Below are positions 49,834-58,046 of a stretch of DNA of 64,000 bases, one piece after another. The notes beneath the pieces were generated by a model. The model was not told the DNA's origin and made no database searches. It saw only the letters and a program-made list of their open reading frames with translations. The position numbers and the translations under genes are program-made. The stretch covers positions 61,297-125,296 of the forward strand of contig NZ_JANHOH010000012.1 in the NCBI RefSeq assembly GCF_024498135.1, in the 5' to 3' direction. The stretch is from Mucilaginibacter aquariorum. Its GTDB lineage: Bacteria; Bacteroidota; Bacteroidia; Sphingobacteriales; Sphingobacteriaceae. Each line of letters begins with the position of its first letter. The first letter of the stretch is position 1.

Positions 49834-50012
49834 GTCAAGCGTCTACGCTTGACTTTAATGCATTGGCAGCGTCCACGCTGCCGGTTACGTGAGCGCAGAC
49901 GCTCACAAACTATATCATTCAAGCGTTGACGCTTGAACAGGCGTTAATGTCATTGCATGACATGAAGTGCGCGTTCCCCCAGGCAAGTGTTCACGTTCAC
50001 GGCCGTGAACAC
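49834..50012. repeat. Array of short GC-rich hairpins (AGCGTnnACGCT type)
   Basis: Within a 295-bp gap with no gene lie six palindromes: 49834-49853, 49865-49882, 49889-49906, 49918-49937 (all variants of AGCGTnnACGCT with different but complementary outer bases), 49947-49963 (ATGTCAT/ATGACAT) and 49987-50012 (GTGTTCACG/CGTGAACAC, inner GTTCACGG/CCGTGAAC). Outer bases vary in matched pairs, which suggests selection for structure or insertion-targeted origin. Confidence 0.8.
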
Positions 50013-50096
50013 CTGCGGGTATTGGTAATTATCTTAAAATCAATTGATTAATATTTTTGCTACTGACAAAAGAGCGTCACCGTATTACTCGTTTAT

Positions 50097-50834
50097 TTAA
50101 TTGGGGTCTACTATCGCCCTTATTCTGTTCTCGGCTAATTTCACCAGTTCATCAACGGAACCGGTGCTTGGTTCAATAGGTTCAAGTACTTTCCATGTCA
50201 TGGGGGTGAAGGTATTCAACGGATACAAGCCATATTGGATCATCTTCCAGGAATCGGTAATGGCAACGGGGACTAACAGTGCATCCGGGCATTTCTTTAG
50301 CAATGTTGCTACGCCAGCCGATTGGAATGGCTTTACCTTACCATCTTTAGAGCGCGTACCCTCCGGGAATATCACAGCTCCCCATCTGTTTTCTTTCATC
50401 CTCGTGGCAAATTTCACCAGTTCAGTAATGGATTGGCGCGGGTCTTTCCTGTCGATATTGGCGCCACCACCGTGCCTCAGGTTAAAAGATATTGATGGGA
50501 TGCCTTTGGTTAGTTCAACCTTCGAGATAAACTTCGCGTGATATTTGCGCAGGTAATATATCATCGGCGGGATATCAAACAAGCTTTGGTGATTAGCCAG
50601 GAAAATAATAGGCCGGCCAACAGGCAGGTTTTGCTTATTGATGAAAATTACCTTGTTACCAATAATGTAGAAAGTAGATGTTAAAAAGAAGTTTAGGATA
50701 TCTACACACTTTTTATGTGCCGAATACCCACCCAGTTTAAGGCATAGCCATTGGATTGGATGAAATATCACCAGCAATAAAAGAAATGCTAAAATGGAAA
50801 ACGGGGATAGGATATAACCTAAAAACTTTTTCAT
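50097..50834 (-). CDS. plsC: 1-acyl-sn-glycerol-3-phosphate acyltransferase
   Basis: A 245-residue membrane-associated acyltransferase with an N-terminal hydrophobic segment (about 10-33). Acyltransferase motif I is FLANHQSLFDI (HX4D), motif III is VIFPEGTRSKDGKVKPF and motif IV is DALLVPVAITDSW. It makes phosphatidic acid from lysophosphatidate in phospholipid synthesis at the cytoplasmic membrane. It is 47 bp downstream of the NUDIX gene and probably transcribed with it. Confidence 0.92.
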   Translation of the reverse strand: MKKFLGYILSPFSILAFLLLLVIFHPIQWLCLKLGGYSAHKKCVDILNFFLTSTFYIIGNKVIFINKQNLPVGRPIIFLANHQSLFDIPPMIYYLRKYHAKFISKVELTKGIPSISFNLRHGGGANIDRKDPRQSITELVKFATRMKENRWGAVIFPEGTRSKDGKVKPFQSAGVATLLKKCPDALLVPVAITDSWKMIQYGLYPLNTFTPMTWKVLEPIEPSTGSVDELVKLAENRIRAIVDPN

Positions 50835-50881
50835 GAACCCCGCAAATTTAAAGTTTTTTTGAAGATTTGATAAATCTTAGT

Positions 50882-51442
50882 TTACAAAGTGTTCTCTAAT
50901 TGCATTAAACGTGCTTTAAGAACTGCCGTTACCGCTAAGGAGTCGGTTATCTCGCCAGTGCAAACCATGCGATATACTTCATCAAACGGCACCTTGTTTA
51001 CAATCAGTTGCTCTGTATCCTCAGGCTCGGCTTCAAATTGTTCCAGGCCGCGGGCAATATACAGGATGCAAAGTTCGTCGCTTACCGAATTGGATAAGTA
51101 CATGCGTTGGATCTCGGTCCACCGCGAGGCTTTTAACCCTGTTTCTTCCAGCAGTTCGCGTTTGGCAGATTCCAGTGGATCAACACCAATAATGCCGCCG
51201 CCTTCGGGGAGTTCCCAGCTATACTGGTTTAACGTAAATCTGTACTGGCCTACCAAGTAGGTATTCATGTCATCGTCTAAAGGCAAAATACCAATGGCAA
51301 TGTTTTTATAATGCACCTGCCCGTAAATACCGGGGTTGCCGGATGGATTGATCACCTGATACTCGGTAACGTTTATCCAGGGGTTATCATAAATTTCCTT
51401 TTTAGAAGTGATTTTCCAGGGGTTTTCGGTTGGGTGATGCAT
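50882..51442 (-). CDS. NUDIX hydrolase, ADP-ribose pyrophosphatase-like
   Basis: A 186-residue protein from the ATG giving MHHPTENPW; the open frame runs on to 51523 but only through a palindromic repeat and is rejected. The Nudix box is WELPEGGGIIGVDPLESAKRELLEETGL, where the usual first Glu of GX5E is Val, while REL-LEE-TG is intact. PWINVTEYQVINPSG is typical of the ADP-ribose pyrophosphatase subgroup. It hydrolyses ADP-ribose or similar nucleoside diphosphate derivatives. It precedes plsC with 47 bp between. Confidence 0.88.
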   Translation of the reverse strand: MHHPTENPWKITSKKEIYDNPWINVTEYQVINPSGNPGIYGQVHYKNIAIGILPLDDDMNTYLVGQYRFTLNQYSWELPEGGGIIGVDPLESAKRELLEETGLKASRWTEIQRMYLSNSVSDELCILYIARGLEQFEAEPEDTEQLIVNKVPFDEVYRMVCTGEITDSLAVTAVLKARLMQLENTL

Positions 51443-51478
51443 GGGAATAAAGGTAATAATTCTGAATGTTTTCCCATG

Positions 51479-51561
51479 CGTCATTGCAAGGTACGAAGCA
51501 ATCTCTTGCATGCATGTCGCCAACCAGTCCTAAAGAGATTGCTTCGTACCTCGCAATGACG
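51479..51561. repeat. CGTCATTGCGAGG palindrome, copy 2
   Basis: 29-bp arms at 51479-51507 and 51533-51561, almost identical to copy 1 at 30043 (one base differs in the left arm) with an unrelated 25-nt loop. It lies between the NUDIX 5' end and the EamA 3' end. Confidence 0.9.
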
Positions 51562-51572
51562 GGTTTAGAGTG

Positions 51573-52508
51573 CTATGCGCTTTCTACCGATACCTCTTTT
51601 CTTTTTAAATATCCCGGCACGTTAACAAGTAGTATCCCTACTAATATTACTATCAAGCTTAATAGTTGGGCCATATTTACATGCTCGTTTATAAGCAGCC
51701 AGCCTAAAAACACGGCCACTACCGGGTTTACATAGGTATGTGTGCTGATAATAGCCGGGGGCTTAATACTAAGCAGCCATACAAACGACAGGTAGGCGAG
51801 TAAGGAACCCATTATGATCAGGAATATCAGCCCCGCCCAAGCTTCGGCAGATACTTTGGCAAAAGAAAACCCAACTTGCTCACTTTTGGCGAAGGCGACA
51901 CCCATACTTGCTATACCTGCTGCCAGTAATTGTACACTTGCATTCATGGTAGATGAACTGCTGCCTTTGCTGTCTTTTGTAATTAACGAACCCAGCACCC
52001 ACAAAACAGCACTAAATAATACTACTATACTGGCAATAGTTGCCATGGGCGATGGGTTGGCTACGGCAACGCCCAGCTTAAGGAATAGAAAGATGCCGGT
52101 AAAGCCAATGAGCAGGCCACTAAGTATATACTTGTTGGAAAAGTATTCCGACCAGTTTTTTCTATCAATCAATAAGAATATAAGGGGTTCGGTAGCAATC
52201 AGTATCGCCGCCTGGCCCGAGCTGATGTATAGCTCGACCCAGGCTATCATGCCTGTGCCGCCCACAAGCATCAATGTTCCGCTTATGGCCTGGCGAAACA
52301 TGAATTTTCGTTCGGGTAGTTGTTCACCTTTTATTTTACACCAGGCCAGCATTAATGCACCTGCAATTAAATAGCGCAGGCCAACCAGTATAAACGGTGG
52401 GAAACCCTTTAAGCCATAAGCCACCGCCAGGTATGTTGAACCCCATATAACATATATGTTGAAAAACGCGAATGCAACCAATAAGGGTGAAGCCAGTTTC
52501 TTTGCCAT
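51573..52508 (-). CDS. EamA-family (DMT) membrane exporter
   Basis: A 311-residue protein with ten transmembrane helices in two EamA repeats: FFNIYVIWGSTYLAVAYGLKGFPPFILVGLRYLIAGALML in the first half and KPPAIISTHTYVNPVVAVFLGWLLINEHVNM in the second. EamA (formerly DUF6) proteins export amino acids, drugs or metabolites by drug/metabolite exchange. It is divergent from a CGNR regulator with an inverted repeat between them, suggesting regulated export of a small molecule. Confidence 0.9.
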   Translation of the reverse strand: MAKKLASPLLVAFAFFNIYVIWGSTYLAVAYGLKGFPPFILVGLRYLIAGALMLAWCKIKGEQLPERKFMFRQAISGTLMLVGGTGMIAWVELYISSGQAAILIATEPLIFLLIDRKNWSEYFSNKYILSGLLIGFTGIFLFLKLGVAVANPSPMATIASIVVLFSAVLWVLGSLITKDSKGSSSSTMNASVQLLAAGIASMGVAFAKSEQVGFSFAKVSAEAWAGLIFLIIMGSLLAYLSFVWLLSIKPPAIISTHTYVNPVVAVFLGWLLINEHVNMAQLLSLIVILVGILLVNVPGYLKRKEVSVESA

Positions 52509-52566
52509 TGCAGATATTATTTAATTTTTACCATCATTATTAATAACGGTGGTAAAAGTAAATAGT

Positions 52567-52600
52567 TTTTTACTATCATACCTATTTTTGATAGTAAAAA
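52567..52600. promoter_or_regulatory. Inverted-repeat operator between the EamA and CGNR genes
   Basis: TTTTTACTATCA (52567-52578) and TGATAGTAAAAA (52589-52600) are perfect inverted 12-mers with a 10-bp spacer in a 112-bp divergent region. It is a likely binding site for the regulator encoded at 52621. Confidence 0.6.
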
Positions 52601-52605
52601 TTCAA

Positions 52606-52613
52606 TATATTTG
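52606..52613 (+). promoter_or_regulatory. Candidate -7 promoter box before the CGNR gene
   Basis: TATATTTG fits TAnnTTTG and ends 7 bp before the ATG, implying a leaderless or near-leaderless mRNA. The operator repeat overlaps the -33 region (TTTG at 52587-52590). Confidence 0.45.
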
Positions 52614-52620
52614 ATATGCG

Positions 52621-53247
52621 ATGAATAAAGAGAGGAATATAGCGAATCTGCCTTTAGACGGAGGCTTATTATGCCTTGATTTTGTAAATACCGTGCAAAC
52701 CCGCAAAAAGGAAGCATCGTACGAGTATTTGCCAAATTATGCCGCCTTTTTGCAGTGGTGTATCAAACTAGATATCATTAGCCCTAACGAGGTAAAAGAA
52801 TTTGAAAAGATTGTGGAGCATTCGCCTGCAACTGCTATTACGGCCTATCATCATATTATAATAGCCCGCGAATTATTGTATAAAGTTTTCTCTGGCAAAG
52901 CCGATGGAAAACCTATTGAAGAAGATGTTCTAAACAAGTTTAACGAAATACTTGCCGAGGCCTTACAACATACCGGGTTTGAAAACAGAAAAGAAGGATT
53001 ACAGGAATGTTGGCTAAACCCCGATAGTGATATTGCCGCACCGTTATGGAAAGTGATGAAATCGGCCTATGATATTTTAACCGCGCCCGAGGCTAAGTAT
53101 GTAAAAGAATGTTCGGCTTGCGGGTGGCTGTTTCTTGATAAAAGCCGTACCCATACCCGCCGCTGGTGTAACCCGCTGGAGTGCGGCAGTATTGATAAGG
53201 CAACCCGTTATTATCACCGGCAAAAAGCAAAAAAAGCTAAAGCATAA
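52621..53247 (+). CDS. CGNR zinc-finger/ABATE-domain transcriptional regulator
   Basis: A 208-residue protein. The N-terminal ABATE-type domain (about 1-130) starts LDGGLLCLDFVNTVQTRKK. The C-terminal finger is CSACGWLFLDKSRTHTRRWCNPLECGSIDKATRYYHRQK. The CGNR tetrad itself reads CGSI here, but the four cysteines and the basic tail are kept, so DNA binding is likely intact. Family members are poorly studied regulators that may bind small molecules. It probably controls the divergent EamA exporter through the inverted repeat between them. Confidence 0.9.
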   Translation: MNKERNIANLPLDGGLLCLDFVNTVQTRKKEASYEYLPNYAAFLQWCIKLDIISPNEVKEFEKIVEHSPATAITAYHHIIIARELLYKVFSGKADGKPIEEDVLNKFNEILAEALQHTGFENRKEGLQECWLNPDSDIAAPLWKVMKSAYDILTAPEAKYVKECSACGWLFLDKSRTHTRRWCNPLECGSIDKATRYYHRQKAKKAKA

Positions 53248-53280
53248 AAAAAGACGCGCTGTAAATGGCGCGTCTTTTTT
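53247..53280. terminator. Bidirectional terminator
   Basis: AAAAAAGACGCGC and GCGCGTCTTTTTT form a 13-bp stem with an 8-nt loop, between the convergent CGNR and metK genes. Confidence 0.9.
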
Positions 53281-53299
53281 ATTTATAAGCTAATCGGTT

Positions 53300-54550
53300 T
53301 TACAAACCGAAAGCGGCTTTTACTTTATCTACGTAGTCCAGTTTTTCCCAGGTAAACAGTTCTACCTCGCGGGTTACTGTGCTGCCATCGTGCGCGTTAA
53401 ACGATTTGGTAACCGTTACATTAGGGCGGCCAAAGTGTCCGTAAGCCGCAGTTTCGCTGTATATTGGGTTGCGTAATTTAAAGCGGGTTTCAATAGCGTA
53501 TGGGGTCATGTTAAAAATGCTTTCCACTTTTTTAGCTATCTCGCCATCGTTTAAACCAACTTTAGCAGTACCATAAGTATTTACGTAAATACCCATGGGC
53601 TGGGCAACGCCAATAGCGTATGATACCTGTACCAAAACCTCGTTACAAACACCGGCAGCTACCAGGTTTTTGGCAATGTGGCGGGTTGCGTAAGCAGCAG
53701 AGCGGTCAACCTTTGATGGGTCTTTACCAGAGAAAGCACCACCACCGTGTGCGCCTTTGCCACCGTAGGTATCAACAATAATTTTACGGCCGGTTAAGCC
53801 GGTATCGCCATGCGGGCCACCAATAACAAATTTACCGGTTGGATTAATGTGATACTTGATATCGTTGTTAAAGAAGTGCGCGTATTTTGGATATTTAGCT
53901 TTAACACGCGGAATAAGGATCTCCACAATATCGCTGCTGATCTTAGATAGCATAGCCTCTTCTTCGCCAAAATCATCGTGCTGGGTTGATATCACTATCG
54001 CATCTATACGGGTTGGCTGGTTATCATCGCTGTACTCTAAAGTAACCTGCGATTTTGCATCCGGGCGAAGGTATTTAATGTCGGTATTCTCGCGGCGGAT
54101 AGCGGCAAGCTCTACTAATAAAGCATGAGCGATATCTAAAGCCAAAGGCATGTAGTTATCAGTTTCGATGGTGGCATAACCAAACATCATGCCCTGGTCG
54201 CCGGCGCCTTGCTCTTCTTTAGCCTTGCGGTCAACACCCTGATTAATATCCGGCGATTGCTCATGGATAGCAGATAACACACCGCACGAGCTGCCATCAA
54301 ACATATATTCGCCTTTGGTATAACCAATACGGTTAATTACATCGCGGGCAATTTTTTGTACATCTAAATAAGCTTTTGATTTTACCTCACCGGCCAAAAT
54401 TACCTGCCCGGTAGTTACCAGGGTTTCGCAAGCTACTTTTGACTCGGGGTCGAAAGCTAAAAAGTTATCAATTAACGCGTCCGATATTTGGTCGGCAACT
54501 TTATCCGGATGCCCTTCTGATACAGACTCCGATGTAAATAAGTATGGCAT
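53300..54550 (-). CDS. metK: S-adenosylmethionine synthase
   Basis: A 416-residue protein with canonical MetK motifs: SVSEGHPDKVADQISDALID, the ATP-binding GAGDQGMMFGYA and the P-loop-like GGGAFSGKDPSKVDRSAAY. It makes S-adenosylmethionine from methionine and ATP in the cytoplasm. Its 5' leader (54551-54680) contains a SAM-II-like riboswitch, so expression should fall when SAM is high. It is convergent with the CGNR gene and has its own terminator. Confidence 0.98.
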   Translation of the reverse strand: MPYLFTSESVSEGHPDKVADQISDALIDNFLAFDPESKVACETLVTTGQVILAGEVKSKAYLDVQKIARDVINRIGYTKGEYMFDGSSCGVLSAIHEQSPDINQGVDRKAKEEQGAGDQGMMFGYATIETDNYMPLALDIAHALLVELAAIRRENTDIKYLRPDAKSQVTLEYSDDNQPTRIDAIVISTQHDDFGEEEAMLSKISSDIVEILIPRVKAKYPKYAHFFNNDIKYHINPTGKFVIGGPHGDTGLTGRKIIVDTYGGKGAHGGGAFSGKDPSKVDRSAAYATRHIAKNLVAAGVCNEVLVQVSYAIGVAQPMGIYVNTYGTAKVGLNDGEIAKKVESIFNMTPYAIETRFKLRNPIYSETAAYGHFGRPNVTVTKSFNAHDGSTVTREVELFTWEKLDYVDKVKAAFGL

Positions 54551-54609
54551 ATTATTTTTAAATAAACGTTAAAATCGAAAGGCAATGATTTATTTGAAAC
54601 GTTGTAAAA

Positions 54610-54680
54610 GGAGCAGGGTTAGCACTTTTTTACGTGGTTGCAATCCAGTCCCGGTTATTCGGGCATTAAATCAGTCCACT
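54610..54680 (-). promoter_or_regulatory. SAM-II-like riboswitch upstream of metK
   Basis: Read on the minus strand: GUGG at 54679-54676, then CUGAUUUAA (54674-54666), a CCCG/CGGG-type hairpin insert, then UUGCAACCAC, whose CCAC pairs with GUGG as P1, then a purine-rich GUAAAAAAGUGCUAA ending in CCCUGCUCC. The order (P1 half, CUGAUUUAA, UUGCAA, P1 half, AAA.. GCUAA) matches the SAM-II aptamer known upstream of met genes. The extra hairpin in the loop is unusual. The metK ATG is about 60 nt downstream and no terminator hairpin is evident, so translational control is likely. Confidence 0.75.
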
Positions 54681-54728
54681 TTCGAGTGGCAAAAATAAAA
54701 CAATTTTTCACAAAGCCGAAAATACATT

Positions 54729-54736
54729 TACTTTTG
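54729..54736 (+). promoter_or_regulatory. Candidate -7 promoter box before the DAG kinase gene
   Basis: TACTTTTG fits TAnnTTTG and lies 20 bp before the TTG start. No clear -33 TTG is seen. Confidence 0.4.
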
Positions 54737-54756
54737 CCCATTGAAACCCTATATAG

Positions 54757-55647
54757 TTGAAAAGGAAAGCGTTATTTATAATAAACCCGGTATCGGGCGG
54801 GAAGAAAAAGGATGGAGTGCCGGAGCTTATACAGAGATACGTTGATACAGCTATTTTTGAATATGACATTGAATTTACAACTGGTATTTTCCACGCCCAT
54901 GATTTAGCCAAAGCGGCTGCCGGTGAGTATGATATTGTTGTAGCAATAGGCGGCGATGGTACCGTTAACGAGGTAGCATCGGGCATAGTTAATACCGATA
55001 CTGTATTGGGTGTAATTCCGTATGGATCGGGTAACGGCTTATCAAGGTTCCTGAATATTCCGATGAATGCTGAGGAAGCTTTTAAAACGTTTAATGAGGC
55101 ACGCGTTATAAATATTGATGCCGGTAAAATGAACGGACAATGGTTTTTTAATATGGCCGGGATGGGCTTTGATGCGCACATAAGCCATGTATTTGCTAAT
55201 GGCAGCGAAAAGCGGGGTTTTGTGAGTTATTTTAAATCTTCGATAAAAGAGATCGCTACCTATAAATCAAAACACTACCATATAGAGGTTGACGGTGTTC
55301 CTTATGACCGTGAAGCATTTATGCTGAGCATGGCCAATTCATCGCAATATGGCAATAACGCGCATGTATCACCAACGGCATCGGTACAGGATGGCTTGCT
55401 GGATGTTTGTATTATAAAGCCGTTCCCGCTGTGGCGCTTCCCCGAAATGGGCTTGCGCATGTTCACTAAAACGGCCGATACCTCTAAGTATGTAGAGATC
55501 ATAAAAGGCAAGCATATACACATTACCCGCGAGCAGGAGGGCCCGATTCATTTAGATGGCGAGCCGCAGAACGCCGGTACTGATATTAATATAGAAGTGG
55601 TGCCAAATGCGTTAAAAGTTATTGTTGGCGGTTCATATAAAAATTAA
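54757..55647 (+). CDS. Diacylglycerol/lipid kinase family protein (DagK/YegS-like)
   Basis: A 296-residue protein starting at a TTG (MKRKALFIINPVSGG): no ATG is available before the conserved N-terminal strand and glycine-rich loop, so the TTG is required. VVAIGGDGTVNEVASGI is the family's nucleotide motif, GVIPYGSGNGLSRFL the next, and HLDGEPQNAG a C-terminal signature. It phosphorylates diacylglycerol or another lipid at the membrane. The SUI1 gene starts 3 bp downstream, so the two are co-transcribed. Confidence 0.92.
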   Translation: MKRKALFIINPVSGGKKKDGVPELIQRYVDTAIFEYDIEFTTGIFHAHDLAKAAAGEYDIVVAIGGDGTVNEVASGIVNTDTVLGVIPYGSGNGLSRFLNIPMNAEEAFKTFNEARVINIDAGKMNGQWFFNMAGMGFDAHISHVFANGSEKRGFVSYFKSSIKEIATYKSKHYHIEVDGVPYDREAFMLSMANSSQYGNNAHVSPTASVQDGLLDVCIIKPFPLWRFPEMGLRMFTKTADTSKYVEIIKGKHIHITREQEGPIHLDGEPQNAGTDINIEVVPNALKVIVGGSYKN

Positions 55648-55650
55648 CCT

Positions 55651-55986
55651 ATGGCAAAGAAGAATTTTACCGGCATTATGTACTCTACCGATCCTGATTT
55701 TCAATACCAGGAAGAAGGCGGTAACGAGCGGCAAACCCTGCCACCACAGCAACAAAACCTAAAAATATTTCTCGACCGCATAAAGGGAAATAAACTGGTA
55801 ACCCGTATTAGCGGGTTTATTGGCGCCGATACCGACCTGGAAGTTATTGGCAAAAAGCTGAAAACCAAATGCGGTGTAGGCGGCTCTGTAAAAGATGGCG
55901 AGATATTACTACAGGGCGATTTTAGGGATAAGGTATTAACCATGCTGCAAACCGATGGTTATAAGGCTAAAAAAGCCGGAGGATAG
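55651..55986 (+). CDS. SUI1/eIF1-like translation factor (YciH-type)
   Basis: A 111-residue protein whose C-terminal half is the SUI1 fold: LKIFLDRIKGNKLVTRISGFIGADTDLEVIGKKLKTKCGVGGSVKDGEILLQGDFRDKV. The N-terminal tail (to about residue 35) is variable and Gln-rich. Bacterial relatives (YciH) bind the 30S subunit near the P site and influence start-codon choice. It lies 3 bp after the diacylglycerol kinase gene. Confidence 0.93.
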   Translation: MAKKNFTGIMYSTDPDFQYQEEGGNERQTLPPQQQNLKIFLDRIKGNKLVTRISGFIGADTDLEVIGKKLKTKCGVGGSVKDGEILLQGDFRDKVLTMLQTDGYKAKKAGG

Positions 55987-56085
55987 TGTATTGATTTAAT
56001 TTTTTTTATTGTTGTTAAGCATTGATTATTAATTACTTACATGGTGTGTAAAACGTACATTATGTAAATAAATATGATAAAATAC

Positions 56086-56117
56086 TTGCTTGTTAGTGTA
56101 TCAAAAGGGTATTTTTG
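56086..56117 (+). promoter_or_regulatory. Bacteroidota-type promoter of pckA
   Basis: TATTTTTG at 56110-56117 matches the -7 box TAnnTTTG. TTG at 56090-56092 (17-bp spacer) or 56086-56088 (21 bp) gives the -33 element. The start codon is 26 bp past the box. Confidence 0.65.
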
Positions 56118-56143
56118 GGCAACCAATTATAAACAGCCTTTTA

Positions 56144-57748
56144 ATGAACAACATGAATAACCGGGTACCCAATTTAGGGTATCTAAACCTGGCTAATGGC
56201 ACTGCTATTTTTTACCAGCTAACCCCTGCGCAACTTGTTGAAGCTGCAATAAAAAGAAACGAAGGCGTACTAAGCGATACCGGCGCCCTTGCAATTGATA
56301 CCGGCGAATTTACAGGCCGTTCTCCCAAAGATCGTTTTATTGTTGATGACGAAATAACCCATGATGTAGTATGGTGGGGTGATATCAATATTAAGTTTGC
56401 CGCCAATAAATTTGATGCCTTATATAATAAGGTAACAAGCTATCTGGCTAATAAGGAAATTTTTGTGCGCGATTCATGCGCCTGCGCTAACGAGAAATAC
56501 CATATAGATATACGTGTAGTTACCGAAACGGCCTACCAAAACCTGTTTGTACACCACCTGTTCATTCGCCCGGAAGTTGTTAACCCCGAAGGCCAGCCGG
56601 AGTGGACGATCATAGCGGCGCCTGGCTTTAAGGCTAATCCGGCTACGGATGGCACACGCCAGGAAAACTTCGTTATTATCAGTTTTAGTAAAAGAACTAT
56701 ACTGATTGGCGGTACCGGTTATACCGGCGAAATAAAGAAAGCTATATTCTCGGTACTCAATTTTATATTGCCTCATGATAAGCAGGTGCTATCGATGCAT
56801 TGCTCGGCCAACACGGGTAATAGGGGTGATACCGCGATTTTCTTCGGCTTATCCGGCACGGGTAAAACAACCTTATCTGCCGACCCTGAGCGTAACCTGA
56901 TTGGGGATGATGAGCACGGCTGGAGCGATTATTCCATATTTAATTTTGAGGGCGGCTGCTATGCCAAATGCTGCGGCCTTACTGCCGAAAAAGAACCACA
57001 GATATTCAACGCTATTAAATATGGTGCGCTGTTAGAGAATGTGAACTTTGTGCCGGGCACCCGCAGGGTTAACTTTAATAATATAGATAAAACCGAGAAC
57101 ACGCGGGTTGCCTATCCTTTATCTAATGTAAGCAATGCGGTTATACCATCTATAGCAGCATCGCCCAAAAACATATTCTTTTTAACTGCAGATGCTTTTG
57201 GGATACTGCCGCCCATATCAAAGCTAACACCAGAGCAGGCCATGTATCACTTCATATCGGGCTATACAGCTAAGATAGCCGGTACCGAAGCCGGTATCAC
57301 CGAGCCAAAGGCTACTTTCTCTGCCTGTTTTGGCGAAGCGTTTTTGCCGTTGCACCCGGTTGCATATGCTAAGTTATTAGGTAAAAAGATTAAAGAGCAC
57401 CAGGTAAATGTATGGCTTATAAACACCGGCTGGACGGGCGGCGCTTACGGAACAGGCCAACGTATGAAGCTTTCATACACCCGTGCTATGATAACTGCAG
57501 CCTTAAACGGTGGGTTGGATAATGTAAGCTATCATCAGCATCCTGTATTTAATATGATGATACCTGTTAGCTGCCCAAATGTGCCCGACGAGGTGCTAAA
57601 CCCTAAGAATACCTGGGCCAATGCAGAAAATTATGAGTGCAGTGCAAACAAGCTTGCTAATGCGTTTGTTAAAAACTTTGAGAAATATGCGGCATACAGC
57701 ACCGTGGAGATAATAAATGCAGGGCCTAATACAGTTGTAGCCGTATAG
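56144..57748 (+). CDS. pckA: Phosphoenolpyruvate carboxykinase (ATP)
   Basis: A 534-residue protein from the ATG at 56144 (ATG at 56153 is an alternative; a TTG extension to 56090 is unlikely because it crosses the promoter box). The PckA motifs are clear: TGRSPKDRFIVDD, the kinase-1a P-loop FFGLSGTGKTTLSADP (about 233-247), the kinase-2 region LIGDDEHGWSD, and NTGWTGGAYGTGQRM. It converts oxaloacetate and ATP to phosphoenolpyruvate in gluconeogenesis, and the reverse in fermentation. A strong terminator follows 83 bp after the stop. Confidence 0.98.
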   Translation: MNNMNNRVPNLGYLNLANGTAIFYQLTPAQLVEAAIKRNEGVLSDTGALAIDTGEFTGRSPKDRFIVDDEITHDVVWWGDINIKFAANKFDALYNKVTSYLANKEIFVRDSCACANEKYHIDIRVVTETAYQNLFVHHLFIRPEVVNPEGQPEWTIIAAPGFKANPATDGTRQENFVIISFSKRTILIGGTGYTGEIKKAIFSVLNFILPHDKQVLSMHCSANTGNRGDTAIFFGLSGTGKTTLSADPERNLIGDDEHGWSDYSIFNFEGGCYAKCCGLTAEKEPQIFNAIKYGALLENVNFVPGTRRVNFNNIDKTENTRVAYPLSNVSNAVIPSIAASPKNIFFLTADAFGILPPISKLTPEQAMYHFISGYTAKIAGTEAGITEPKATFSACFGEAFLPLHPVAYAKLLGKKIKEHQVNVWLINTGWTGGAYGTGQRMKLSYTRAMITAALNGGLDNVSYHQHPVFNMMIPVSCPNVPDEVLNPKNTWANAENYECSANKLANAFVKNFEKYAAYSTVEIINAGPNTVVAV

Positions 57749-57830
57749 TTAGACGTTATTATATCACTACTGTTACATTCTTTTTATAAGTTTTTGCTTG
57801 CTATTATTAAAAAAAATGGGTTGTATTGTA

Positions 57831-57862
57831 AAAAATTGTCTGCCTGACAGACAATTTTTCTG
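57831..57862 (+). terminator. Rho-independent terminator after pckA
   Basis: AAAAATTGTCTG and CAGACAATTTTT form a 12-bp stem with a 5-nt loop. The 298-bp gap to exbB contains this and a promoter box, and no gene. Confidence 0.85.
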
Positions 57863-57964
57863 TTTCAAAGCGTTATGTAATCACGAAATTGCAGAACGCT
57901 TTGGGCTGTATATTAAATTATTATAAAGAATTACATAAAAAGTTTTTTTATTTCATTTAAATTC

Positions 57965-57972
57965 TATTTTTG
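57965..57972 (+). promoter_or_regulatory. Candidate -7 promoter box for the Ton operon
   Basis: TATTTTTG fits TAnnTTTG, 75 bp before the exbB ATG. Confidence 0.45.
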
Positions 57973-58046
57973 TTATTCGCTTAAAACGCACACATTTTTT
58001 ATTAACTTATATTATAAACAAAACGAAAACTAAAAATTAAAAAGTA

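Noticed and set aside
51443..51523. N-terminal extension of the NUDIX protein
   Set aside because: It runs through one arm of a dispersed palindrome; the family N-terminus fits the ATG at 51442.
57749..58046. A small gene in the gap before exbB
   Set aside because: The gap holds a terminator and a promoter box, is very AT-rich, and shows no convincing open frame on either strand.
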